From Rhipidocladum racemiflorum (lineage: Eukaryota > Streptophyta > Magnoliopsida > Poales > Poaceae), in the NCBI GenBank assembly GCA_036346355.1, contig CM070580.1, forward strand, positions 17,785,374-17,849,373: a DNA stretch of 64,000 bases. The letters are read 5' to 3'. Position numbers and translations under genes: made by a program. Shown here piece by piece: positions 21,880-33,800 of the stretch. The notes under the pieces are model-generated. The model saw nothing but the letters and a program-made list of their open reading frames with translations, did no database searches and was not told where the DNA came from. Numbering within the stretch: position 1 is the first letter of the stretch; each line of letters starts with the position of its first letter.

Positions 21880-24800
21880 ATGGGTCCCAAGAAGCTTCTT
21901 CTGGCCTCCATTACTGCCATGTCAATCTTTCTTTACATGTTTCCCCACACCAATTCAGAGGAAGCCCTCCCTCCTGAAGCTGATGGCCCAACCGCAGAAA
22001 GTCCAGAGCTGGACGAGCTGGAGCTCAGCCCGGGGCCGCCGCCGAGGGTCGTCGACGTCAACGACTACGGAGCGAGAGCCGACGCCGGCGACAACGCCAC
22101 CAAGGTGAAACCAAGTAGAGCTCTCCTGGTTCCGAATTGCCTGGTGTTACAGTCTCGTTGCCGTGCCAGGAGTTTGTAGCATCTGGTCCTGACGCACTCT
22201 TTACGCACAGGCGTTCCTTGGGGCATGGAAGGAGGCCTGCAACTCCTCAGATTACCCGTCCATGTTCCTCGTACCCGAGGGGAAGACCTACCTCCTGATG
22301 CCTGTAAGCTTCCATGGCCCCTGCAGAGCTACCACGATCACTGCAATGGTGAGGCTAACGACAGTTAAACTACTTATCAAAATACGTTGTTTGTTCGTTG
22401 TCGCTTGGAACTTGATGTTTCCATGTGATCAGATACAGGGAACACTTGAGGCTCCGTCGAATCGATCGGTTTGGCTTGACCGCAATCTCCAGGAATGGAT
22501 CACGTTCGAGAACGTCGATCGCCTCCATGTCCTGGGCGGCGGAACGCTCAATGGGAATGGACACGACTGGTGGATCAACTCATGCAAGGTCAACAAATCA
22601 ATGGTACGTACTTGTCATTGTACGTACCTAGTTACCTTGGCCTGCACATTTCAATCCCGTGATAAAATTCTGATTCACCTATCCTTTTTCCCCTTTTTAT
22701 CAGCGATGCGTCACCGGCCCGACGGTACCCCATTTACCTGAGATTTTTTTTTGCGTAAATTCGGTGGTTGTACGAGCAATGTTTTTCAGTTGGCAACTTT
22801 CAGGCTCTGTACTTCAGAAGGTGCACCCATCTGGTTGTGGAGGACCTTGAGATGAGAGATAGCATGCAGATGCACGTAGTGATCGCGTATTCCTGGAAAG
22901 TACTCGTCTCGAAGCTATTCATCACCGCGCCGGGCTGGAGCCCCAACACTGACGGGATTCACATATCTAACAGCAAAGAGGTGTTGATAAGTGGCTGCAT
23001 CATCAGCACAGGTACAGTCGTACAGAGATGTTACTTATACCCACGAAGTGTTTTGTCAATTAGACAATTACTGTGCTTCTTCATGCGTATATCTACTTAT
23101 CTACAGCATATTCAACAAGGCAGGAGCAGGACAGGTCATACGAAAACATGAACAGATTCATGCAGCTAGTATTTTGTGATTTTTACAAACATCGTTTGAT
23201 TCTGTTCAGTTTTGCTTGCCCTTTGTGAGCTAGTGCAGGTGATGACTGCATATCCATTGTGACTGGCTCTGTGTTTGTACGGGCAACCGGCATATTTTGT
23301 GGACCGGGTCATGGAATAAGGTCTGTTCCCCCTCGCTACAAGCTGAGAAATTTGTCTTCCGTGCATTTCTGATGAGTATATGCTATATACCTAATGGTCG
23401 ACAAAGGGATCCATGTCTCATTGTTGAGGCTTCTACTAATCAAAGGAATTGAAAGACCTCGAAATCGACATTGTACAGAAGGGTAGCTCACTAGTTCTGT
23501 TCTGACGTCCTGTTAGCTTTGGTTGCTGCTGCAGCATTGGTAGTCTAGGAGCAAACAAATCATGGGCCCATGTCTCTGACGTGCTGGTGGAGAAGGCAAC
23601 ACTGGTGGGCACTACCAACGGTGTGCGGATCAAAACTTGGCAGGTAATGCATGGCCTTCTTGCTGGGTGGCATGGAAACCTGGAAAACCTTCCTCCTTTT
23701 TTGAATTGAGAGGAACAGTGTTACTCTCGAAATGGGGCCCGTACAACCCTCTGCTACTCTGTATATCCTACAGTCCTAGTCAAGTAGGACTGTAGGAGTA
23801 ACACATGTGTTAGCCAGTCAGTCTCCTTCTGTACATATAGGAGCTAGCTGTGTTACCTTTTGGGGCCCTGTTTGGGTGAAGGAAAAAAAAAACGTTTCTC
23901 TGACGTCCATTTACTATGTGGGATCTTATAGACAAGGACTAGGTAGTGCCAAAAGTATTGAGGATCACGAGCATATATATTATGATATAGATGTATAAGG
24001 GTATATTTAATAGTACTATTTTATCTCTCTTAAGGAGAGAGGATGTGAAGGAGAGAGGATGTGAGAAAAAAGAATGTACTATCTCTTATGGAAGAGACAA
24101 CCTGATCACGTAAACTAACGTAAAAGTGATAGAACGTGAGGGAAATAATGTGATGAAAAATAATATAAAATAGTTAGAGGAATGATTTTAGAGACAAACT
24201 ACTTGTCGGTGTTTCGGGCATCGGCTAGTGAATTTGTATAGGTCGACGGGGGTGCACGCTCCCTCTCCTCGAACGGTTTGACTCAAGTGAGCACAAGATG
24301 TATACTGGTTCGGGCAGAACGTCCCTACTCCAGTTCGTGTGGGTTGGATGGTATTGATCTTCTTCTTTTGTTCGTTGTTTTACACGCTCGCCCTCCCCCC
24401 TTATATAGGCGAGGTGGGAGGTTACACTGTTGGTCTAAAAAAAAGAGGAAAAGATCAGGTTTCTGGCCGCCCAAAAGTGGCGTCGATGGGATCGGCCGCC
24501 GGCCTCTCGCTCGCTGGTCGCCAGAGTTGCGCCGCCGCAGAAATGCGAGGGTCGGGAACTTGTGCCGCCGCGTCATCGTTATTATGGTCGGGCATTTAAT
24601 GCGCTCGATACGCAATAAATGCCGCCGCTTCTCCGGATATCGGAGACCAGGTCGTGGTTTCGACCTTACCCGTGGTCGTAATCTCGGCCTCGATCGGCCT
24701 GGTCGGCCCATGCGTCTTTTGGGCCGAGGGTACCCATGGTGCGGTACTCGTCAAGAGCCCCCGAGCCCCGAGCCCCGGCCGGGTTGGAGAGCAGTCGGGG

Positions 24801-27800
24801 TTAGGCCTTGTCCATTGCCGCTTGCCAGACGGACACCCGACGCGCTTGGTCGGGAGAGTCTTCGACGGGCAAGACGAGCGCACCCGGTGGTGTAGCCCCG
24901 AGCCCCGAAGCCGGGCCTGAGAGCGGTCGGGGTTAAGCCTTGTCCATTGCCGCTTCGCCAGACCAGACACCCGATCGCGCTTGGTCGGGAGAGTCTTCGA
25001 TCGGGCGCAGCGAAGCGCACCGCTGGTGCAGCTTCGAGCCCCCGAGCCGGGTCGGAGCAGTCGGGGTTAGGCCTTATCCGGCCGCCGTCACAGACGGGAC
25101 ACCCGATCGCGCTTGGCTGGGAGAGTCTTCGACGGTGCGCATGAGCGACTCCGGGTGTAGTTTGAGCCCCCGAGCTGGTCGGAGAGCAGGTCGGGGGGTT
25201 AGGCCTTGTCCGGCTGCTGCTTCGCCGTACCGGGACACCCGACTGCGCTTGGTCGGGGAGAGTCTTCGACCGGTGCGAGCGCACCGGCAGTGCAGCCCGA
25301 GCCGGTTTCCGAGAGCGTGCTCTGGGTTAGCCTTGTCCGCATTGCCGCCACAGCAGGACACCCGACTGCGCTTGGTCGGGGAGAGTCTTCGACCGGGTGC
25401 GCGCGAGCGCACCCGGTGGGCGTAGCCCCCGAGCCCCCGAGCTGGTCAGAGAGGTCCAATCGTTGTATATTTTTATACCCAGGCGCCCACGCAGGTCGCG
25501 GCATCTAGCGCTCAGGGCGATGATCGCCTTGGCGGGTACGTGGCGTCCGGGCCGTACCGCCGGGCGCGCAGTGGGCTGGTCGCCCCGGCGAGCACGCGGC
25601 GCTCGTGCTTCGCACGCTTGCGCTTGACCCGGGGCGGGGCTAGTTGCGGCTCGTTTCACGCCGGAGCTGGGCGAGTTTGCTGTCGGGTGGAGGGATTTAC
25701 CGTCTGTCCCGTGTTTTACGCCCCGTCCGCAGGTGTGGGACCTGGAGGGGGTGAGAGACGCGCGCTTGCCTTCGCTGGCTCGAGCGCCGCTCTCGTGGAG
25801 CTTTCAAGCGAGTGATCCGGGTGGAACCTGGTGGCCCCCCTCGCGAGGGGGGTCCCCTAGCGGACGATCCCGGCGCGGGTGTCCGACCCCACTTGGGGGT
25901 GATCCATGAAGAACCTTTCCTTACTCGATCCCGTATCGGACCTTGGACCGTTCGCCGATCCAGGGTGCAGCTGGCTGCCGCCCGTCGACGGGCTCCGCGG
26001 GAGAGCGCGAGGTATGGTCCCGGACGTGAGTTTTAAGGCGATTGGGTCGTCCGCCGACCTAATCGGGGCTCATTGGGGCTCGCCTTGTCCTCACCTCTTG
26101 CTCGTTTTTCGCCATGGTGGAGCCGGATTCGCTTTTGCGGTGGTTTCTCGCACCCTCGATCTTGGTCGGCTTTAGGCGCGGTCCGGCGAACTCTCTGACG
26201 GCCCTGGGCTTCGGTGTCGCCGATTGTGTTCCCTGGTCCACTGAGCGAGATCGAGAGGGCGCTGAGCGCCGAGGTGGCGCCTGTTCTTCCCGCGGTTTTC
26301 GACAAGATTTAACGCTTTGCGGGGTTTGGTAATCGGCGCACTTACCGCGACGTGGATAGGTGGCGGAGGAGGATCGCCGAGCCGATGTTTTTGCAAGCGG
26401 TCGGCCGAGAGATCCGTGATCGCGCCGGGGCCGATGGACTCTCAACCAGGCTCTAGCTGGGAGTGCTCTCGCCGCGTGCCCGACCACGTGGAGGCTTCTG
26501 TGGCGGCACGGTCTTGTTCTCGGTCGCTGCCTCGGCAGGTTTGTACGCTCTCCTACTATGACGGCATCGACCTTGATATCACAAGAGCGGGTTGTCGCGA
26601 ACTACCCGAGGAGGAAGTCGACACCTTGGAGCTTCGGTCGAACCGCACGCCAGGGCGATTGCCGACCGGGTTTCCCCGACCGACTTCCTTCATAGATGAA
26701 CGATAAAGGGAATTTAAACAGCTTTTTCTTTGCTCTTTCTAAATTTGTAAGGAATCGGTATGTGTTTTGCCCTGCTTGTTTTTCGCACCCTTTGTTTGTG
26801 ATGGCCACTGTTACCGTCCATAGCCTTGGGGACCACAGGGGTCGGGCGTAGGTTGGTGTGTGTGCTCTACAAAGTGAGGGAGCGGGAGAAACACGAGAGC
26901 GTTTAGGAACGCGCCGATCGGTCACATCTGGGAGGGGTGCTCCCGACCAATCGTGGGTCGCCCGCTTGGGCACTTCCTTCTTCCGTTAAGTACTATTTCA
27001 CAACCGTAGCCGGGCGAGGGGCCGTAGTACTTCTGGTCGAAAGTTTGGCGATTTCGGGAGGACCCGGCAATTGGTCGTGTTACCAACCCACGGGACTCTT
27101 ATTGCCCCCGAGTGGTGCGCGGCGGTTTGGCTGTCATCGCCGGGCGCCACTTTGAAGTAGAAACAACGAATGCAGGGAAAGAGGATATTCACTTATCTTT
27201 CTTTGCGACCGGCGAGGCTCTCGAGGCGTTTTTTGTTCAACGCAGAGAATCGGCGGCGATTTGGTTTCCGCACAGTTAGTTTTGACGCTTCGGCTTCCAC
27301 ACCGTTGTCTTGGAAAGGCGCGGTCGTAGTTAATGCTGGTGGGTACCTCGGTAGCGTCGCTTCGTCTGTTGCGGATCGCCTATAAATAGGCGGCGATGGG
27401 CGCTGACTTCATCCAATGACGTTGAGGCCTCTTGACTCGCTTTCATGGCTGCCTCGCCCTCTCAACCTTGTTCCAAGGTCGAGAGCCCACCCATCGATGA
27501 GATCGACTGGGACGCCTTTCAACAAGAGGCGGAGGACGAGGAGTTGGAGCGACGAGCCGGTCGCTTTGAAGCGGCGGCCCCGTTGGGCGACGGGATTGAT
27601 TGGGAGCTGCTGGAGCTGGAGGCGGAGGAGGAGGAGCGGGAACGGAGCGCAGTCGCGTCGCCGAGCCAGGGAACGCCGCCGCGAGCGCCCGAGCGATTGG
27701 GGGAACAGGACGCCGTTCCCCCTCGTGCCCCTTCTCCTTCAGGGAGCCTGGAGTCTTCCGCGACGTCCAGGCCCGTGCTAATGAATGCGCTGTCGGTCGC

Positions 27801-30800
27801 CCCGATCACGCTGCCGTACACCTCTCCTTCGGTGGACCCCTCTGTAGCAAGGCCCGAGTTCCCCCGGGAACCATAGAGGTCACACTGGGGGGGCGGGGGC
27901 TTCCGGCTCTTGGTGCCGCACCCGGGCAGATCGAGGCTCTCCCGTCGCAGATTTCGGCGACCCGACCAGTTTCTGCTGCGCTCTGCGGCAAAAATTGTGC
28001 GGGAAGCTGAAGCTGCATTTGGAGAGGGACTATAAGTCCGGAGATCACCGAGGCGAGGAGGACCTTTTCAATATTCCAGGCGTTGGACAAGACGTTGCCA
28101 TCGGGATCCTTGAGCCGGTAAGTGCCGGGTCGAAGGAGTTCCACTATAGTAAAGGGACCTTCCCAAGGAGAGGAGAGCTTGTGCTTGTCTTTGTTGGACT
28201 AAACCTGGCGCAGAACTAGGTCGCCTACGTTGAACGCTTGACCTCTAACCTTGCGGTCGTGGTAGCGCCGCAGCGCCTGCTGGTACTTGGCTGAGCGGAT
28301 GATGGCGACGTCCCGTGCTTCGTCGAGCCGGTCGACAGCGTCTTGTTGGGACTCGAGCCCCGGGTTTCGTCGAAGGCTTGAACCCTTGGGGCGCCGTAGT
28401 TTAAGTCGATTGGCAAGATGGCCTCTGCCCCGTACGCCAAGAAAAACGGCGTGAATCCGGTCGACCGGGTTGGGGTGGTCCGCAGGCTCCAAAGTACGGG
28501 AGGCACTTCAGCCGCCCAACGCCCCGCGTATCTCTTCAGTCGGTCGAAGATCCGTGGTTTGAGCCCTCAGAGGATCATGCCGCTTGGCGCTGCTCGACTT
28601 GGCCGTTGCTTCGTGGATGGGCGACGGCTGCCCAATCCACGCGAATGCTGAAGCTGTCGCAGAGCTCGAGAAACTCCTTCCCCGTGAACTGTGTTCCGTT
28701 GTCGGTGATGATGGAGTTCGGGACTCCAAACCGGTAAACAATGTTGCGGATGAAGTTCGCCGCCTGCGCCGAAGTGATGGTCGTGATCGGCTTAGCTTCT
28801 ATCCACTTGGTAAATTTGTCCATCGCAACCAGTAGGTGGGTGAAGCCCCCGGGCGCTTTTTTGAAAGGCCCGACCAGGTCGAGTCCCCAAACGGCGAAGG
28901 GCCAGGTAATAGGGATCGTCTGGAGGGCTTGCGCTGGGAGATGAGTTTGCCGGGCGAAGAATTGGCACCCTTCGCATATCCGGACGATTTGTTCAGAGTC
29001 AGCTACAGCAGTTGGCCAGTAGAAGCCTTGTCGGAAGGCTTTCCCGACCAAGCTCCGTGACCCAGCGTGGTGTCCGCAAATTCCCCCGTGGATGTCGCGG
29101 AACAGCTCTCTTCCGTGGTCGACCGGGATGCACTTCTGGAGGATCCCAAAGGGGCTCCTTTTGTAGAGGTCGTCGCCGACCAGTACAAAGGATTTCGCCC
29201 GTCGAGCGAGGCGGCGAGCCTCGGTTGGGTCGTCGGGGAGGGAGCCGTCGGTCAACCGATCGATGAAGGGTTTTCTCCAATCGGTGCTGGTCATCAAGAC
29301 GTTGCAGCTTGGCTTGGTCATCTCAACCTCCGGTCGTTGGTCGTCTGGCGGAGGTGCTTTCGGCGAGTCACTCATCCGGTCGTCTGGACGGTCGGGTCGG
29401 ATGGATGCTTGGTGTAGGTCGAGGACGAAAACCCCAGGCGGGACCGGCCCTCTGCCAGAGGCAAGATTGGCCAGACGGTCGGCCTCACCGTTGTTCCGTC
29501 TGTAGCTATGGTGGAGCTCAAATCCCTTGAATTTCGCTCCGGCTTATGCACCTCTTGACAATAGGCTGTCATCCGACTGTCGCGAGGTTCCGCGGCCTTC
29601 ATGACTTGGTCGACAACCAGTTTTGAGTCGCCATGCACGTATAGCCGCTGCGCTCCAAGGTCGACGGCGATGCGGAGGCCGGTAACGAGGGCCTCGTACT
29701 CAGCGACGTTGTTGGTTGCATCGAAAAGCAGTCGGATGGCATACTGGAGCCTGTTTCCGAGTGGGGAAACAATGACGACCCCGGCTCCGGCTCCGTTTTT
29801 GGTGAAGGATCCGTCAAAGTACATTGTCCAGTATTCCGGGTCTTCGAGCGGAGGTGGCGCCTGAGCTTCGGTCCACTCGGCGACGAAGTCGGCTAGAACT
29901 TGAGATTTTACGGCGGTCCGAGGGATGTATACTATGTCGTGCCCGTTGAGCTCGAGTGCCCATTTGGCAATCCTCCCGGAGGCGTCGCGGTTGTGGATGA
30001 CCTCGCCAAGTGGTAGAGAAGTTACCACGGAGACGCGGTGCCGGTTGAAGTAGTGTACCAGCTTTCTTTTCGTGATCAGAACCGCGTAGATCATCTTCTG
30101 CATCTGTGGGTACCGCGCCTTGGACTCGGAGAGTACTTCGCTGACGAAATAGACCGGTCGTTGGACCTTGAGAACCCGTCCTTCCTCTGCTCGCTCCACT
30201 ACGAGCGCCGCGCTGACGACCTGGGTCGTGGCGGAAATGTAGAGCAGCAGAGGTTCTTCTGGCGCCGGGGCAACCAAAGACCGAGGAGAGGTTAGAAGAA
30301 CTTTTAGCGCATCGAAGGCGTCCTGAGCTTCCTTCGTCCAGTTGAATCGGTCGGATTTCCTCAGGAGTTTGTAAAGAGGCAAACTGCGCTCGCCGAGGCG
30401 GGACGTGAAGCGACTCAAGGCCGCGAGGCATCCTGTCAGCCTCTGGGCCCCTTTAAGGTTGTTGATCGGCCCCATCCTCAAGATTGCGGAGATCTTGTCT
30501 TGGCTGGCTTCGATGCCGCGTTCGGAGACGATAAAGCCGAGTAACTTCCCTTTGGGTACCCCGAAAACGCATTTTTCGGGGTTGAGCTTGATGCGGAACC
30601 GCCGAAGGTTCGCAAAAGTCTCTTCCAAGTCGGTGATAATGTCGCTGGCCTTCCTGGTCTTGACAACGATGTCGTCAACGTACGCCTCGACGTTACGGCC
30701 AATTTGATCGGAAAAGCACGTTTGCATACATCGTTGGTATGTAGCTCCCGCGTTTTCCAGGCCAAATGGCATTGTTACGCAATGTAACGAGCCGTCACGG

Positions 30801-33800
30801 GTGATGAACGAGGTCGCAGTCGGTCGCCTTCCTTCATCGCGATCTGGTGATAGCCTGAGTAGGCGCCCGTGAATGACAGACACTCACACCCGCGGTGGAG
30901 TCCACCACCGATCGATGCGGGCGGGGAATGGATCCTTCGGACATGCCTTATTGAGGCTTGTGTAGTCAACACACATTCTCCATTGCCCGATCTTCTTTTT
31001 ACAAGTACAGGGTTGGCTAACCACTCGGGGTGGCGAACTTCTTTGATGAACCCCGCGCCAAGAGCTTGGCGATCTCTTCTCCTATGGCCGTGCGCTTTTC
31101 TTCGTCGAAGCGCAGACGCTGGCGACCGGGTTCTAGACCAGGTCGGACGTTTAGAGAGTGCTCGGCGACTTCCTCGGGATTCCTGGCATGTCGGAGGGCC
31201 TCCATGCGAAGATATCTCTGTTGGCGCGGAGGAAATCGACGAGCGCTTTCCTATTTGGCAGGAAGCGTGGTCCCGATCCGAACGGTCTTGATCGGATCTT
31301 CGGGGTCGATCTGGATAGCCTTCGTGTCCTCGGCAGATTTGAAGGAGCCCGACCCGGATTTGCGTGAGTCGGAGCAGATCAGCCGGGTCGTGGCCCGGAG
31401 GCGCCGAAGTTCGGCGGACGCGACGACCGCCGGCCAACTCGCACTGGCCCTTCTCGCAGCTTGTAAGCGAAGTTGAAAAGACGCGGCCGCGGTGATCACC
31501 TCGCGCCCGGGCATCTTCAACTTCGTAGGTGTAGTTGGGGATCGCCATGAACTTCGCGTAGCATGATCTTCCCAAAATGGCGTGGTAGGAGCCGGCGAAA
31601 TCCACGACCTCAAAGGTGAGGGTTTCGGTGCGGAAGTTGGCCGGGCTCCCGAACGTGACGGGCAGGTCGACCTGCCCGAGCGGGTGGGCCTCCTGGCCAG
31701 GGACGACGCCGTGAAAAGGCGCCTTACTTGGTCGGAGGCTTGGGCGGGGGATCCCCATGGCGTCGAGGGTCTCGACATAAAGAATGTTGAGACTGCTACC
31801 ACCGTCCATGAGCACCTTGGTCAGGCGCTTTGTCCCCACGATGGGATCGACGACAAGCGGGTACCTCCCTGGTTGCGGGATGTGGTCGGGATGGTCGGTC
31901 CGGTCGAAGGTGATCGGGGACTCTGACCATCGAAGGTATTTGGGTACGGCAGGGTTTACCGCGAGCACCTCCCGGTAGGCAAGCTTGAGCTGCCTCCGGT
32001 CGGCGTAGCTTGCCGATCCGCCAAAGATCATGAGGCATCCGTCGGTTTCGGGGAAGCCGGCGTCGCCTTTGTCTCCGCTGGCCGGCGCTGATCTCGCTTC
32101 CTCCCTTTGCCCCGCGGCGTTGTGGGGCTCCGGAAAGGAAGCGCTTTAGGACTTCGCAGCCCCAGATTTGTGCTCGACGGTATCCGTGGTTCGGACACGG
32201 ACTCTCCATCAGTTTCTCGAAATGGTCGGGGGGTTGCCGGTTCTGCGGCTTCCCCGGCTGGTCGGCGACCGCGACTATTCGGTCCTCGCGGACCTGTTTG
32301 CCGTGGCGCTTCCGTTTGTCGGGGCGGTCGGAGGAGGGGCTGGGCTCGGCGCCAGTTCCTCGCTTCGACTTCCCTTTGTCGAAGATGACATCTACGGCCT
32401 CCTCGCCCGAGGCGTGGTTGGTGGCGATGTCCAAGAGCTCTTTGGTGGTTCTGGGCTTCACAAGACCCACCTGTGGACCAGGGTCTTGGAGGTAGTGCCG
32501 TAGATGAACGCCCCACGACATCGGGCGTCACGAATGTCGTGGAGCTCGTTGCCTTTGTTGGGAGAAACGCCGGATGTAGTCCCGGAGGTTCTCCCCTGGC
32601 TGCTGCTTGCAGCTCTTCAGGTCCCAGGAGTTCCCTGGTCGCTTGTAGGTGCCTTGGAAGTTGCCAACGAAGTGGTGTTTGAGGTCGGCCCAGTCTCGAT
32701 GATGTTGGCGGGCGGTACTCGAGCCATGCTCGAGCCGAGTCCGCCAAGTAGATGGGGAGGTACTGGATGATGAAAAGATCGTCTGTGGCTCCCCCTGCTC
32801 GGCATGCTAACCGGTAATCCTCTAGCCACACGCTGGGGTTCGTGGCCCCCGCGTATTTGGCTATGTTGACCGGCGCTCGGAACCTAGCAGGGAATCTCGC
32901 TAGCGGATCCCTTGACAGAATGCCCGCGCCGGCCATCGGGGCTCGCGGCTCTTGATCGCGTCGTGAAAGACGTATCGTCCGGCCGGTCGTTTCCGCCCTT
33001 CTTCGCGCTGGAGGGTGGTGCGAACGTCGCGTTCGTCGCCAGCGTTAGCGCACCGGGTGCGTGATGCCTGGTTGTTCGGGGCGATATCGCCCTTGTTTTT
33101 CTTCGGTGGCTCGGAAGCGCCGCGCGCTGCACTGCCTGGAGGAGGCGCCCGAACGCTGCGATCCGGAGCCATGCGCATGTTGCGCGGCCGCTCGTTCCAC
33201 CAGCGCTCGTAGATTCTGGTGGGTTGCCTTGGCCGCGGGATCATCTGGCTCAGGGATGCCGCGGAGCAACATTGCCGCCGCGGCGATGTTTTGGCCGGCG
33301 TGTGGGAAGAACGACGAATCGTCGGTCCCTTTGACCAGCAGGTGGTGAACCTGGCGTGCGCGAGCGCGCGCGCCGTTAGGTGTAGGTACAACTGCGGGTG
33401 GATGCTGATCCAGATCGGCTTGAAGCTTGTCGAGCTCGGCTTTTTGAACCTCCAGCTCCTCGCGCCATCGCTGAAGGTCGGCGCGGCGAGTCTGGTGGTT
33501 CTCCTCGGTGCGTCGGAGGAGAGTCTTCGGCGTGACCGGGGTAGCGGAGGGGTCGTTCGCGCCTGCCGCGGTGTCGGGCTCGCGGTAGCGCGGTCTGTTC
33601 TTATCTCTCCCTCCGCTAGAGCCGTGGCCGGAGGAGTTGTCCGAGTGGTCGTTGTCGGGCGCGTGGCCGACCATCGCTACGAAGCGTGAGGGTGCGGTGG
33701 TCGCAACCGCTGCCGCTTGATGCCCCTGCGCGTCGTTCGGGGTGAAGGGGCTTTTGGCGGCTTCGGCGTCGAGGTCCGTGTGGGGGCCTCGAGCCGAAGG

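Noticed and set aside
21880..23643. Polygalacturonase as a truncated pseudogene ending at the retrotransposon
   Set aside because: Exons 8 and 9 continue the frame beyond the element with correct splice borders, so truncation is not required.
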